DNA of 64,000 nt, from NCBI GenBank assembly GCA_024642465.1, contig JAHEBA010000005.1, positions 1-64,000 on the forward strand. The letters run 5' to 3'. The translations under genes and the position numbers were made by a program. Each line of letters starts with the position of its first letter. The stretch's first letter is position 1. Positions 19,973 to 28,664 of the stretch are shown in pieces. The notes under the pieces were generated by a model, which had not been told where the DNA came from, did no database searches, and saw only the letters and a list, made by a program, of their open reading frames with translations. The DNA is from Alphaproteobacteria bacterium (lineage in GTDB: Bacteria > Pseudomonadota > Alphaproteobacteria > Rhizobiales > Aestuariivirgaceae).

Positions 19973-20554
19973 TCACTGCGCGGCGATACTGCCCAGCACC
20001 TTCACCACGCCGCTTACGTCCCGGTCCACCACCACGATCTCGCCGGACGAGGCAAAATCCCCGGTAAGCGCGGTTATGTTGACCTGGTGCGTGACGAGCA
20101 CCAACGGCGCGCTGCCCGTGTGCGCGGCAAGCCACTGTTTGAGAGCCTCCGTCTGCGGGTCGCGCTGGCCACGATTCTGGAAAAACGAATTGAGCGGCTC
20201 CAGCACCTCGGGCGTGCCGAGGTTCATGAGGCTCGCCGTATCCCTGCATCGGCACCAGGCACTGGTCTTCACGTCAGCCAGCATGATGCCATTGTCGCGG
20301 AAGGCATCGCCGGTGCGGCGCGCCTGCTCACGCCCCTCGACCGACAGATTGCGCTGGGTGGTACAGTCGCTGACATCGAAATTGGCCGGGTCTCCGGTGC
20401 CAGGCGCCAGCGCATGGCGTATCATGGCGAAGGCCCTGCCCTCGCGCAGCGCAGCCCAGAGCTCCTCGCTGGCTTTGGCAGGCCCGGCAAGCGATATCAG
20501 CGGCACGCACAGGCATGCCGCAATGGTAAACCGGATTAGTGATCTGCGATTCAT
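19973..20554 (-). CDS. Secreted histidine-phosphatase-superfamily protein
   Basis: A 193-residue protein with a signal peptide (RRSLIRFTIAACLCVPLISL to AKAS), so it acts in the periplasm. The phosphatase core starts with AMIRHALAPG, an RHA in place of the more usual RHG, then NLSVEGREQARRTGDAFR, TSAWCRCRDTASLM and the second catalytic His in VLVTHQVNITALTG. The start at 20554 is chosen for the signal peptide; a start at 20929 would add 125 unrelated residues. The substrate is unknown. Confidence 0.82.
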   Translation of the reverse strand: MNRRSLIRFTIAACLCVPLISLAGPAKASEELWAALREGRAFAMIRHALAPGTGDPANFDVSDCTTQRNLSVEGREQARRTGDAFRDNGIMLADVKTSAWCRCRDTASLMNLGTPEVLEPLNSFFQNRGQRDPQTEALKQWLAAHTGSAPLVLVTHQVNITALTGDFASSGEIVVVDRDVSGVVKVLGSIAAQ

Positions 20555-20672
20555 CAGCCGTGAAACGCAACACGAGCATGAAGGTTCCCCGCCGCCACTA
20601 TCCCTTCCGCGACATTGCGGCTGCCGCTTTTGAACGCGACACGGCCTTGACCCGGCTGGCACCTTGGCGCGC

Positions 20673-21656
20673 ATGTCTTCGCCTTCCACCACATCCGCCG
20701 GACTCAACGACACCTTCCGGGGTGTGCTGTACCTGTGCGCGGGTCTGTTCATCTTCGCGTTCCAGGACGTCATAATAAAGCTCCTGTCGGACAAGTACCC
20801 GGTGCACCAGCTGGTGTTCGCGCGAGGCCTGATCGCGCTTCCGATCATCTTCATGATCGTGCACTTCGAGTCGGGGCTTGGCACGCTGGCCACGCGGCGG
20901 CCCGGCATGCATGCGTTGCGCTCGTTCATCGGCTTTGGGGCATTTTTCTTCTACTACCTCGCCCTGCCCGCCATGCCGCTCACCGCCGTGGTGGCGATCT
21001 GGTTCACCTCACCGCTGTTCATCACAGCACTTGCGGTGCCGGTGCTGGGTGAAAAGGTGGGCTGGCGGCGCTGGTCCGGCATCCTGTTCGGCTTTGCCGG
21101 TGCGATTGTCATCATCCAGCCCGGCGCGGATACCTTCCAGCCCGCCGCCCTGCTGCCCATGCTGGCCGCCTTCTGCTACGGCGTGTCCACCGTACTCGGC
21201 CGCAAGATCGGCATCACCGAATCCGGTTCGGTGATGGCGTTCTACATGATGCTGACGTTCTTCTACATGGGCGTGGGCCTCGGCGTCGGCGTGGCACACC
21301 TCGGCCTGCCTGTGCCGGAAGAGGGGCCGATGCGGTTCATGCTGCAACCCTGGCACATGCCGACCGGCGTCGAACTCGGCATGATCATCATGGTCGGCAT
21401 CATTTCCGGTGCCGGGTTCTGGATGCTGGCCACTGCCTATCGCGTGGCCCGCGCGCCCGTGGTGGCGCCGTTCGAATACACCGCCATGTTATGGGTCTCG
21501 ATCCTGTCGTACCTGCTGTGGGGCGAGATCCCCAAGCTCACCACCGTCATCGGCACGCTGATGATCATCGCCTCCGGCGTCTACGTGCTGCGCCGCGAGG
21601 CCATCGTGCGCGAACGCCCGCTTGCCGGCAAGGGCGTGTGGCGGTCGCGGAACTGA
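20673..21656 (+). CDS. DMT-superfamily transporter (EamA, ten TM)
   Basis: Inner-membrane drug/metabolite transporter of 327 residues, built from two EamA repeats with about ten hydrophobic helices. Typical pieces are FAFQDVIIKLLSDKYPVHQ in TM1-2, WFTSPLFITALAVPVLGEKV closing repeat one, and PFEYTAMLWVSILSYLLWGE in repeat two. The substrate cannot be predicted. It is divergent from the phosphatase. ATG 20673 is preferred over TTG 20664. Confidence 0.87.
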   Translation: MSSPSTTSAGLNDTFRGVLYLCAGLFIFAFQDVIIKLLSDKYPVHQLVFARGLIALPIIFMIVHFESGLGTLATRRPGMHALRSFIGFGAFFFYYLALPAMPLTAVVAIWFTSPLFITALAVPVLGEKVGWRRWSGILFGFAGAIVIIQPGADTFQPAALLPMLAAFCYGVSTVLGRKIGITESGSVMAFYMMLTFFYMGVGLGVGVAHLGLPVPEEGPMRFMLQPWHMPTGVELGMIIMVGIISGAGFWMLATAYRVARAPVVAPFEYTAMLWVSILSYLLWGEIPKLTTVIGTLMIIASGVYVLRREAIVRERPLAGKGVWRSRN

Positions 21657-21807
21657 GGCTGCCTCCGCCTGACCGGGCAAGCGCCAGCTTTCATGACGGC
21701 GATTTAATCCAATCTCACACGAGCGTTACCGCGCCGTGGGCTGAAACCCACCGCAGTCATGCCTATGTCCGGCTGGTCCCCACAACCAGGTCGAGGAAAT
21801 AGAGCCG

Positions 21808-22029
21808 TTGCAATATGACACCATTGAAACGAAGCAGATGCAGTTCCTGTCCGAGACGGCCAGGGCAAGGCTGAGAGAGCTGGAAGCCCGGGCCGCACTT
21901 GTACGCATGCAGGCTGCGGCCGGCGTGGACGGCGGTTCATTTGTGGCCGAGCGCGCAGAGGCTCTGCAGAAGAGCATCAAGCAGCAACTTGCCGGCAGTG
22001 ACCGGAAAGCCTCCACGGACGAGGCATAA
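21808..22029 (+). CDS. Small hypothetical helical protein, partner of a DUF1476 gene
   Basis: A 73-residue charged, probably coiled-coil protein (ETARARLRELEARAALVRMQ, then AERAEALQKSIKQQ). The start is taken as TTG 21808 with GAGGAA seven bases upstream; ATG 21838 is an alternative. It ends six bases before the DUF1476-like gene, so the two are almost certainly co-translated. I do not recognise a family. Confidence 0.55.
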   Translation: MQYDTIETKQMQFLSETARARLRELEARAALVRMQAAAGVDGGSFVAERAEALQKSIKQQLAGSDRKASTDEA

Positions 22030-22035
22030 TCGGCA

Positions 22036-22326
22036 ATGGATCAGCTTGAGATCGAAACACGCGCCAGCGGCCAGGTGATCGCGCGGCGCAACTACCTTCT
22101 TGCAATCTGGGCCGGCAGACAGATGGCGTTGAGCGCCACGGAACTTCCGGACTATATCGACGCGTTGATGAAATCGAACTTTGAAGAACCGGGGCCACAG
22201 GACGTGATCCGGAAACTGCAATCCGATTTCAGCAAGCGGGGAATGCCGGTTGGCACGTCGCAGCTGCTTTCCCAGTTGCAGAAAATCGAGAAAAGCGTTC
22301 GCGCAGAACTTCTGACCACCGACTAG
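22036..22326 (+). CDS. DUF1476 / F1-ATPase zeta-subunit-like protein lacking the inhibitory N-terminus
   Basis: A 96-residue helical protein that aligns with the alphaproteobacterial zeta subunit (DUF1476). The matching core is ARRNYLLAIWAGRQMALS, then SNFEEPGPQDVIRKLQSDF and a final helix. Canonical zeta proteins have about 27 residues before ARRN, including the segment that blocks F1 rotation; here there are only about 15 and the conserved Phe/Glu/Arg pattern is not seen. It may therefore be a divergent paralogue with another role. No ATP synthase genes are nearby. Confidence 0.7.
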   Translation: MDQLEIETRASGQVIARRNYLLAIWAGRQMALSATELPDYIDALMKSNFEEPGPQDVIRKLQSDFSKRGMPVGTSQLLSQLQKIEKSVRAELLTTD

Positions 22327-22437
22327 CCGTGATGGACACGGCTGGCAAAGGCGGACAAACGGCGGCTAGACTGGCGCCCGGCAATGCCCGACAGCGTCGG
22401 TTCGACCGGCCGTACTGACGCAGGAGAAACGAGAACA

Positions 22438-23358
22438 GTGATCGCCAGGCGCGACTTCATGAAGGTTTCTGCTGCTGCCGCGCTGAGCGCCAGTTCAGCC
22501 AGCACCTTGCTGGCCGCGCCGTCTGCGCGCCCCATGACAAGGCGAATTCCCTCGTCCGGCGAAGAGATTCCATGCGTCGGGCTGGGCTCATGGATCACCT
22601 TCAACGTGGGCAGCGATCCTGACCTGCTGGATGAATGCGCCGGGGTGATAAAGGCGTTCGCAGATGGCGGCGGAAGGATGATCGACAGTTCGCCAATGTA
22701 CGGCTCGTCGCAATCGACAATCGGCCATGGCCTTGCCAAACTGGACGACGCAAGCACCATCTTTTCCGCCGACAAGGTCTGGACCAGCGACACCGGCGGT
22801 GGGCGCGGCCAGGTCGAAGCCTCGCGGCAAGCCTGGCGCATTGCGGGGTTCGACCTGCTACAGGTCCATAACCTCGTTGCGTGGCAAGCGCACCTTGCAA
22901 CCCTGTTCGACATGAAGGCGCGGGGCCAGCTCAAGTACGTCGGCGTCACGACCTCGCACGGGCGCCGGCACGAGGATCTCGAGCAGATCATGCAGAGCCA
23001 GCCTCTCGACTTTGTACAACTCACCTACAATGTTCTGGACCGCGAGGCCGAGCACCGGCTGCTGCCGCTGGCCCGGGACCGGGGAATTGCGGTGATCGTC
23101 AACCGGCCTTACCAGCGCGGCCGCCTTGTCGAGCAGATGTCGCGCCGCCCCCTGCCTGACTGGGCCGAGGCAGAGGCCGGGGCGACGAGCTGGGCGCAGT
23201 TGCTGTTGAAATTCGTTGTTGCCCATCCGCACGTCACCTGCGCCATTCCGGCAACGACGCGGGTGGACCACGTGCGCGAAAATCTTTCGGCAGGATCGGG
23301 AGAACCGCTTGCCGCGCAAATCCGGCAGAAGCTGATCGGCTACGTGCAGTCGCTGTGA
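22438..23358 (+). CDS. Tat-exported aldo/keto reductase
   Basis: NAD(P)H-type aldo/keto reductase of 306 residues. A GTG start at 22438 with AGGAG 11 bases upstream puts a twin-arginine signal at the very N-terminus (ARRDFMKVSAAAALSASSAS). The AKR catalytic tetrad is present: Asp in RMIDSSP, Tyr in MYGSS, Lys in ADKVWTSD and His in LQVHNL. Tat export implies folding with cofactor in the cytoplasm before transport. The next gene, a membrane protein, overlaps its stop (TGATG), suggesting a two-component periplasmic redox unit. Substrate unknown. Confidence 0.85.
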   Translation: MIARRDFMKVSAAAALSASSASTLLAAPSARPMTRRIPSSGEEIPCVGLGSWITFNVGSDPDLLDECAGVIKAFADGGGRMIDSSPMYGSSQSTIGHGLAKLDDASTIFSADKVWTSDTGGGRGQVEASRQAWRIAGFDLLQVHNLVAWQAHLATLFDMKARGQLKYVGVTTSHGRRHEDLEQIMQSQPLDFVQLTYNVLDREAEHRLLPLARDRGIAVIVNRPYQRGRLVEQMSRRPLPDWAEAEAGATSWAQLLLKFVVAHPHVTCAIPATTRVDHVRENLSAGSGEPLAAQIRQKLIGYVQSL

Positions 23359-24044
23359 TGGAAACGTGGCTGAGCTACGATCTGTCCGACCTGCTGATGT
23401 TCTCTCCGCGGGTCTATTACCGCCAGCTTGAACTGGCCAACGCCGCCGCGTGGCCGTTGCACTTCGTCACCGTGGCAGGCGGGCTGGTGCTGGCGTTGTG
23501 CATGGCCTCACCGTCGGCAATCCGCAACCGGATCGCCGCTGCGGTACCTGCTGCGGCATTTGCATCGAGTTGCTGGTTGTTCGTGCTGCCCGCCTACGCC
23601 GAAATCCACGTGGCCGGCAGATACATGGCAGATCTTTTCCTCATCGAAGCAGCAGCACTCGCCGGTCTTGCGATACTTACCGGCGGCCTGAGAATCGACC
23701 ACGACGCGAAGCTGTTGTGCTGGGGCGCGGCCGCCTCGTTGATCGCCACCTCGTTGGCCTATCCGGCGTTGGCCATCATGTCTGGCAGAAGCGCTGCCTC
23801 AGCCGAGGTTTTCGGCATTGCTGCCGACCCCACTGCGCTCGCAGCCCTCGTCGTCATCGCATCTGGCGCGAGGGGATGGCAGTTGCTGCTTGCAATTGCG
23901 CCGTGGCTCTGGCTCGCCTTCTCGGCAAGTTCCCTGTGGGTGATGGACGCGCCGGAGGTCTGGATCATCCTGCCAGCCCTGCTCGCCGCCCCTTCAATAT
24001 TGTTGGCGCGCGGCGTCAAGCGCCGTGATGCAACGGCTGGATGA
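23358..24044 (+). CDS. Multi-pass membrane protein coupled to the aldo/keto reductase
   Basis: A 228-residue integral membrane protein with about six hydrophobic segments (PLHFVTVAGGLVLALCMA, ASSCWLFVLPAYAEIHVAG, ALAGLAILTGG, AASLIATSLAYPALAIMSG, LLLAIAPWLWLAFSAS, LPALLAAPSILLA). The ATG overlaps the TGA of the preceding gene. No family is recognised. The coupling suggests a membrane anchor or electron-transfer partner for the exported reductase, which is inference only. Confidence 0.68.
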   Translation: METWLSYDLSDLLMFSPRVYYRQLELANAAAWPLHFVTVAGGLVLALCMASPSAIRNRIAAAVPAAAFASSCWLFVLPAYAEIHVAGRYMADLFLIEAAALAGLAILTGGLRIDHDAKLLCWGAAASLIATSLAYPALAIMSGRSAASAEVFGIAADPTALAALVVIASGARGWQLLLAIAPWLWLAFSASSLWVMDAPEVWIILPALLAAPSILLARGVKRRDATAG

Positions 24045-24221
24045 GGGCACGGCCCGCTGCCGCAAGACGCCCTGCAACCGCGCCCCAGCCTGCCATATCG
24101 TTTGAACGGTGGATGAACGGACCAACCAGGTTTCACTCATCTGCAGTGTGGCAAGTCTGTGCCAATCACCCGGGGGAGTGATGCCTAAGGACGCAACTGC
24201 CGATTAAGGGACCACCAGCCA

Positions 24222-24533
24222 ATGACCACTGCAAGCCTGCTTCGCAACGCTCTCGCCGCCCCGATGATGGCCATTGTACTTGGCGTCATCGCCACAGCGG
24301 CCACTGCAGCCGGTCAGGCCCACGCCGCGGGTCCGGCCACCCCATCGCCTCACCGGTTCATCTATCCGGTCTACAAGCCGGAGATAGCCCGCCAGTTGAA
24401 CCTCAAGTGGCGCAAGGCTGTCACGAATGCCGGCAAACTGCTGAGCAAGACGCGCTGCAACGCTAACCCGGCGGGCAGGCATTGCATCAAATCTCACCGC
24501 AACCGCATCTCACCGATTGTCAAAAACCCGTAG
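24222..24533 (+). CDS. Small hypothetical secreted basic protein
   Basis: A 103-residue protein with a signal peptide (hydrophobic residues 10-32, ending AHAAG) and a basic mature part with two Cys (TRCNANPAGRHCIK). AAGGGA lies 11 bases before the ATG. No family is recognised. It converges on the LysR gene with a 19-nt gap. The 177 bp upstream hold nothing I can name. Confidence 0.55.
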   Translation: MTTASLLRNALAAPMMAIVLGVIATAATAAGQAHAAGPATPSPHRFIYPVYKPEIARQLNLKWRKAVTNAGKLLSKTRCNANPAGRHCIKSHRNRISPIVKNP

Positions 24534-24552
24534 CATGTTGGCGCTCCGCGGA

Positions 24553-25425
24553 TCAGCCGCCGGCCCTCAGCCATTCGCTCACCCGCGCCGCTGCGCTGCC
24601 CTTCGCCAGCGGCTGGTCCGACCATAGCCGCAAGTATCGGTCCAGCGTCACGCGCACCTCGAATGGCGCGACCAGTTCGCCCCGCCTGAGGTGATCAGAC
24701 ACCAGACTTTCGTGACCGATCATAAGCCCTGCCCCGTTCACCGCCTCGGCCACCGCCAGTGTATAGAGCGAGTAGGTGGGCCCACGCGGCGAGAACCCCT
24801 CGCCTGGCATGGCCTGTGCCGCCCAGGCTGCCCAGTCGTCGGCCCACGCGGCATCGGAGATGCAGGTGGCCGTGGCAAGGTCCGCAGGCGTTTTCAGCCG
24901 TTGCGCCATGGCCGGCGCGCACACGGGAAAGATCACGTCCCTTGCCAGCGCGCCCTGCCCATCCTCGCCATAGAACAGGCACAGGTCATGGGGCGCGCGC
25001 TTCAGGTTGGGCGGTTGCTCCATGGCGGTGATGGATATCGAGATGCCGGGTGCGGCTTCGCGCAGCGCCGGCAGGCGCGGCGACAGCCAAAGCTGGGCAA
25101 TGGAGGGCAGCGTGGCGACATGCACGGTTCGCGGCGCCGCTTCCGACCGCAGCGTCTGCACCGCTTCGCCAAGCGCATCGAACGCATCCATGAAGCCCGG
25201 CAGCACCCGTTTTCCCAGGTTGTTCAGTTCAACACCACGCGCCGTGCGCTCGAAAAGGGCCGCGCCCAGTTGCGTCTCAAGCGCCTTGACGTGCGCTGTC
25301 ACCGCCCCGGGCGTCACGCCCAGCTCCTGCGCAGCCGCCGCAAACCCGCCCAGCCGCGCTGCCGCCTCGAATGCCCTCAGCGCATTCAGCGGTAAGTCTT
25401 TCGGACGCGGCGGCGAGACAGCCAT
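24553..25425 (-). CDS. LysR-family regulator, GcvA-like
   Basis: LysR-type transcription factor (290 residues) with an N-terminal wHTH (LPLNALRAFEAAARLGGFAA, TPGAVTAHVKALETQLGAAL) and an effector domain. The N-terminus is of the GcvA type. It is divergent from an SHMT-like gene 114 bp away, the standard LysR layout, and so probably controls that gene. GcvA proteins respond to glycine, which would fit a one-carbon/serine-type target, but the ligand is not shown. Confidence 0.85.
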   Translation of the reverse strand: MAVSPPRPKDLPLNALRAFEAAARLGGFAAAAQELGVTPGAVTAHVKALETQLGAALFERTARGVELNNLGKRVLPGFMDAFDALGEAVQTLRSEAAPRTVHVATLPSIAQLWLSPRLPALREAAPGISISITAMEQPPNLKRAPHDLCLFYGEDGQGALARDVIFPVCAPAMAQRLKTPADLATATCISDAAWADDWAAWAAQAMPGEGFSPRGPTYSLYTLAVAEAVNGAGLMIGHESLVSDHLRRGELVAPFEVRVTLDRYLRLWSDQPLAKGSAAARVSEWLRAGG

Positions 25426-25440
25426 GATCGTGAGCCTTAA

Positions 25441-25482
25441 ATTTGCTGAGCCTAATATTTCGCAAATCTAGTTTGCATGCAA
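25441..25482. promoter_or_regulatory. Candidate LysR operator between the regulator and SHMT-like gene
   Basis: ATTTGC (25441-25446) and GCAAAT (25462-25467) form an interrupted inverted repeat, and the palindrome TTGCATGCAA follows at 25473-25482. The stretch is A+T-rich and lies between the divergent starts at 25425 and 25540, where a LysR regulator would bind. Confidence 0.5.
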
Positions 25483-25539
25483 TCTGAAGGACTGCTTGTC
25501 TGGCGGCAATCGATCATCAGACCACCGGACCTTATCGCC

Positions 25540-26862
25540 ATGCCCAACCTCTCTCCCCGCCCCTGGGTGCCCGCTCCGTGCGAAACCCTTGTCCAGCGCT
25601 ATACCGACGGGGCAGCGCGCGGCAGCAACGCAGCCATCGCCGCCCGCCTCGACACGCTGGTGGACGTGAACCGCCAGATCCATGAGCGCGACTGCTTCAA
25701 CTTGAACCCCGCCACCAACGTGATGAACCCGCGCGCCGAAGCCATGCTCGCCTCCGGAATCGGGTCACGGCCCTCGCTGGGTTATCCGGGCGACAAATAC
25801 GAGATGGGCCTCGAGGCCATCGAGGAAATCGAGGTCATCTGCGCCGAGCTGGCGGCGGAAGTGTTCAACGCGAAGTACGCAGAGATCCGCGTGCCCTCAG
25901 GCGCCATCGCAAACCTTTACGGCTTCATGGCGTTGACCAAACCGGGTGACGCCATCATCGCACCGCCCGCCTCTATCGGCGGCCACGTCACCCACCATGA
26001 CGCCGGGTGCGCCGGGCTCTATGGCCTCAACATCCACCACGCGCCCGTCGCGGCGGACGGCTACACGGTGGACGTGGGCAGGCTGGCAATGCTTGCCCGC
26101 GAGGTGCGCCCCAAGCTCATCACCATCGGCGGCAGCCTCAACCTCGAGCCGCACCCGGTCGCTGCCATTCGCGCCATCGCCGACGAGGTTGGCGCGCACG
26201 TGCTGTTCGACGCCGCCCACCAGTGCGGCATCATTGCCGGGGGCGCCTGGCCCGACCCGCTGGCCGAAGGCGCGCACCTGATGACCATGAGTACCTACAA
26301 GTCACTGGGCGGGCCGGCCGGCGGGCTCATCGTCACCAATGACGCTTCCATCGCCGAACGCCTCGACCACATCGCGTTTCCCGGCATGACCGCCAACTTC
26401 GACGCCGCCAAGTCGGCCGCGCTGGCCGTGACCCTGCTCGACTGGCGCGAGCATGGGCGCGATTATGCCGCCGCCATGGTGACGCTTGCCCGGGCGCTGG
26501 CTGACGCGCTCGAACGCGAGGAACTGCCCGTGTTCGGCAAGACCTCCGGCTTCACGCAATCGCACCAGTTCGCCATTGCTGCAGCACGCTTCGGCGGCGG
26601 ACAGGCTGCCTCGAAGACCTTGCGCAAGGCGGGCTTCCTGGCCTGCGGCATCGGCCTGCCGCTCGAACCGGTTAATGGCGGCATGAACGGGCTTCGCATC
26701 GGCACGCCGGAATTGGTGCGCTGTGGCGTGAAGCCGTCCGACGCGCCGCGCCTGGCCAACCTGATTGCCCGCGCGCTCACCACCAACGACCCTGCTTCGC
26801 TGGCTGAAGAGGTGGGCAACTGGCGAAAGTCATTCGACAAGCTGCATTTCATCCGCCAATAA
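25540..26862 (+). CDS. Serine hydroxymethyltransferase-like PLP enzyme
   Basis: Fold-type I PLP enzyme of about 440 residues from the SHMT family. The PLP lysine is in STYKSLGGPAGGLIV, matching THKTLRGPRGG of true SHMT, and SRPSLGYPGDKYEMG and FDAAHQCGIIAGG are also family-like. It differs enough from housekeeping GlyA (Tyr-Lys-Ser instead of His-Lys-Thr at the active lysine) to suggest a specialised aldolase or an alpha-methylserine-type hydroxymethyltransferase. The start is probably ATG 25540; 25477 is possible. It is adjacent to a divergent GcvA-like regulator. Confidence 0.82.
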   Translation: MPNLSPRPWVPAPCETLVQRYTDGAARGSNAAIAARLDTLVDVNRQIHERDCFNLNPATNVMNPRAEAMLASGIGSRPSLGYPGDKYEMGLEAIEEIEVICAELAAEVFNAKYAEIRVPSGAIANLYGFMALTKPGDAIIAPPASIGGHVTHHDAGCAGLYGLNIHHAPVAADGYTVDVGRLAMLAREVRPKLITIGGSLNLEPHPVAAIRAIADEVGAHVLFDAAHQCGIIAGGAWPDPLAEGAHLMTMSTYKSLGGPAGGLIVTNDASIAERLDHIAFPGMTANFDAAKSAALAVTLLDWREHGRDYAAAMVTLARALADALEREELPVFGKTSGFTQSHQFAIAAARFGGGQAASKTLRKAGFLACGIGLPLEPVNGGMNGLRIGTPELVRCGVKPSDAPRLANLIARALTTNDPASLAEEVGNWRKSFDKLHFIRQ

Positions 26863-26869
26863 GGGCGGC

Positions 26870-27775
26870 ATGAGCGCAAGTCACGGGTTTTCCAGCAGCA
26901 TGAAGCTCGCTGTCGGCAGCATTGCCGTCGGCCTGATCGTGCTCGCCATCAAGCTGCTGGCCTGGTGGATGACCGGCTCGGTCGCGCTGTTCTCCGACGC
27001 GCTGGAGAGCATCGTCAACGTCGCCGCCGCCGTCGCTGCCCTGATTGCCGTCTACTACGCCGCGCAGCCCGCCGACGAACGTCACCCCTACGGCCACCAC
27101 AAGGCCGAGTTCTTCTCCGCCGTGCTGGAGGGCGCGATGATCATCGTCGCCGCGCTGGTCATCTTCCACGAGGCCTGGCAGGCCTACCAGAACCCGCGCC
27201 CGCTGGATGCGCCGGTCGAGGGCCTGCTGGTCAACTGGTCGGCCAGCGTGGTCAACGGCTTCTGGTGCTGGATGCTCATTTCGCGCGGGCGCAAGCTTCG
27301 CTCGCCAGCACTGGTGGCCGACGGCAAGCACCTGCTCTCTGACGTGGTCTCGTCGGTCGGCGTCACCTTCGGTGTGCTGCTGGCCATTGTTACCGGCTGG
27401 CACGTGCTCGACCCGCTGCTGGCGGGCCTCGTCGCGCTGAACATCCTGTGGTCAGGCTGGAAGGTGATGAGCCAGTCGCTGTCCGGGCTCATGGACGAGG
27501 CAGTGCCGGAAGACACGCTCACCTCCATCCGCGCCATCATTTCCGACAAGGCCACCGGTGCCATCGAGGCGCACGACCTGCGCACCCGGCACGCAGGCCC
27601 GGTCACCTTCATCGAGTTCCACCTTGTCGTCGATGGTCAGACCACCGTGTCGGACGCACACGACATCTGCGACCGCACCGAGGCTGCCATCAAGAAGGAA
27701 GTGCCGGACGCGCGCGTGACCATCCACGTCGAGCCGGAGAACAAGGCCAAGCACAAGGGCGTCATCGTGGTGTGA
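26870..27775 (+). CDS. Cation diffusion facilitator family transporter
   Basis: Metal-proton antiporter of 301 residues with about six transmembrane helices and a cytoplasmic C-terminal domain. TM2 has ALFSDALESIVN and is followed by HPYGHHKAEFF; TM5 carries the metal-site VADGKHLLSDV (His and Asp). Where FieF has a second Asp in TM2 this protein has Ser, so metal preference (Fe, Zn or Mn) is uncertain. It begins 7 nt after the SHMT-like gene and is 4 nt before a ferritin-like gene, suggesting metal export linked to that protein. Confidence 0.87.
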   Translation: MSASHGFSSSMKLAVGSIAVGLIVLAIKLLAWWMTGSVALFSDALESIVNVAAAVAALIAVYYAAQPADERHPYGHHKAEFFSAVLEGAMIIVAALVIFHEAWQAYQNPRPLDAPVEGLLVNWSASVVNGFWCWMLISRGRKLRSPALVADGKHLLSDVVSSVGVTFGVLLAIVTGWHVLDPLLAGLVALNILWSGWKVMSQSLSGLMDEAVPEDTLTSIRAIISDKATGAIEAHDLRTRHAGPVTFIEFHLVVDGQTTVSDAHDICDRTEAAIKKEVPDARVTIHVEPENKAKHKGVIVV

Positions 27776-27779
27776 GCAC

Positions 27780-28277
27780 ATGGGTACCGTCTCCCCGGAC
27801 ATTCTCGCCCGCATCGAAGCGGCATATCAGGGCGAAGTGTTCGGCCTTGCCATGTACGCCGCCATGGCCGATGCGCAGGTCGACCCTGTCCGGCGCTGGA
27901 AGTGGCAGGTGCTCACCCAACTCGAGGCCGAGACAAAGGCGCACATGGCGGGCCTGCTGCAGCGGCTTGGCGGCGATACCGTCGAGCAGGAGCAGCCGCG
28001 GCAGGACGGTTTGAGGGAGGCCCGCGCCATCATCTCCCTGCCCTGGCTTGAGATGATCGAAGCGTTCAAGGCGGACCTTCCCGGCCTGATCAACGACTAT
28101 GCCTGCCTCGAACGGCAGGCGGCACTGGCCGGCGAGGACGCCGCCGTGCTGTCCCGGCTTACCCTGCACGAAGCGGCTACGCTTGAGTTCTGTGAGCGCG
28201 AGATTGCCGGTGACGGGTCAACGGCGATCCTTCCCGTGCTGACCATGCTAGCTTCGCCGCCACCCGGCCCGGTTTGA
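27780..28277 (+). CDS. Ferritin-like/helical-bundle protein
   Basis: A 165-residue all-helical protein. Acidic and His residues are spaced as in diiron four-helix bundles: YQGEVFG, then LEAETKAHMAGLL, then LPGLINDYACLERQAAL and LHEAATLEFCERE. This suggests a ferritin or rubrerythrin-like fold, although I cannot match a named family. It follows the cation transporter gene by four bases, so metal handling is a reasonable inference. Confidence 0.6.
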   Translation: MGTVSPDILARIEAAYQGEVFGLAMYAAMADAQVDPVRRWKWQVLTQLEAETKAHMAGLLQRLGGDTVEQEQPRQDGLREARAIISLPWLEMIEAFKADLPGLINDYACLERQAALAGEDAAVLSRLTLHEAATLEFCEREIAGDGSTAILPVLTMLASPPPGPV

Positions 28278-28292
28278 CGATCGGGCCCCGGT

Positions 28293-28664
28293 TCAAATTC
28301 CCTGCAATTGCAACACGACCGACGAGCCGGTGAACATCATGGTGATGACCGACGCCTTCTGGGCGAAAAACAGGTAAGCGTCTTTCAGGGCAGTGCCCAC
28401 CAGCCGTTGCGCCAGTTCCGCCCTGGGGCGGTCGCCCTTGCGCAGGATCAGCCAGGTCTCTGTGCGTTTGTAGGGCTGGCGCAATGCAAACCGGGCCCGC
28501 ACAAGCAGTATTAGACAGATGATCAGTGAGAGCGCGCCGCCTGTGCGAGCCGCCAATGCCGGCTCGAAGCTGAGGCCCAGCACAACGCACAACACGCCCA
28601 GCCCGGCGAACCCGCAGGCCCGTCCGACGGATACATAAGCAGCATTCTGCACAGGATTGGACAT
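28293..28664 (-). CDS. Hypothetical membrane protein
   Basis: A 123-residue protein with two N-terminal hydrophobic segments (ACGFAGLGVLCVVLGLS and TGGALSLIICLILLVRA) and a basic soluble part. The start at 28664 is preferred because GGAGG lies 11 bases upstream; 28691 is possible. No family is recognised. It converges on the ferritin-like gene with a 15-nt gap. Confidence 0.58.
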   Translation of the reverse strand: MSNPVQNAAYVSVGRACGFAGLGVLCVVLGLSFEPALAARTGGALSLIICLILLVRARFALRQPYKRTETWLILRKGDRPRAELAQRLVGTALKDAYLFFAQKASVITMMFTGSSVVLQLQGI

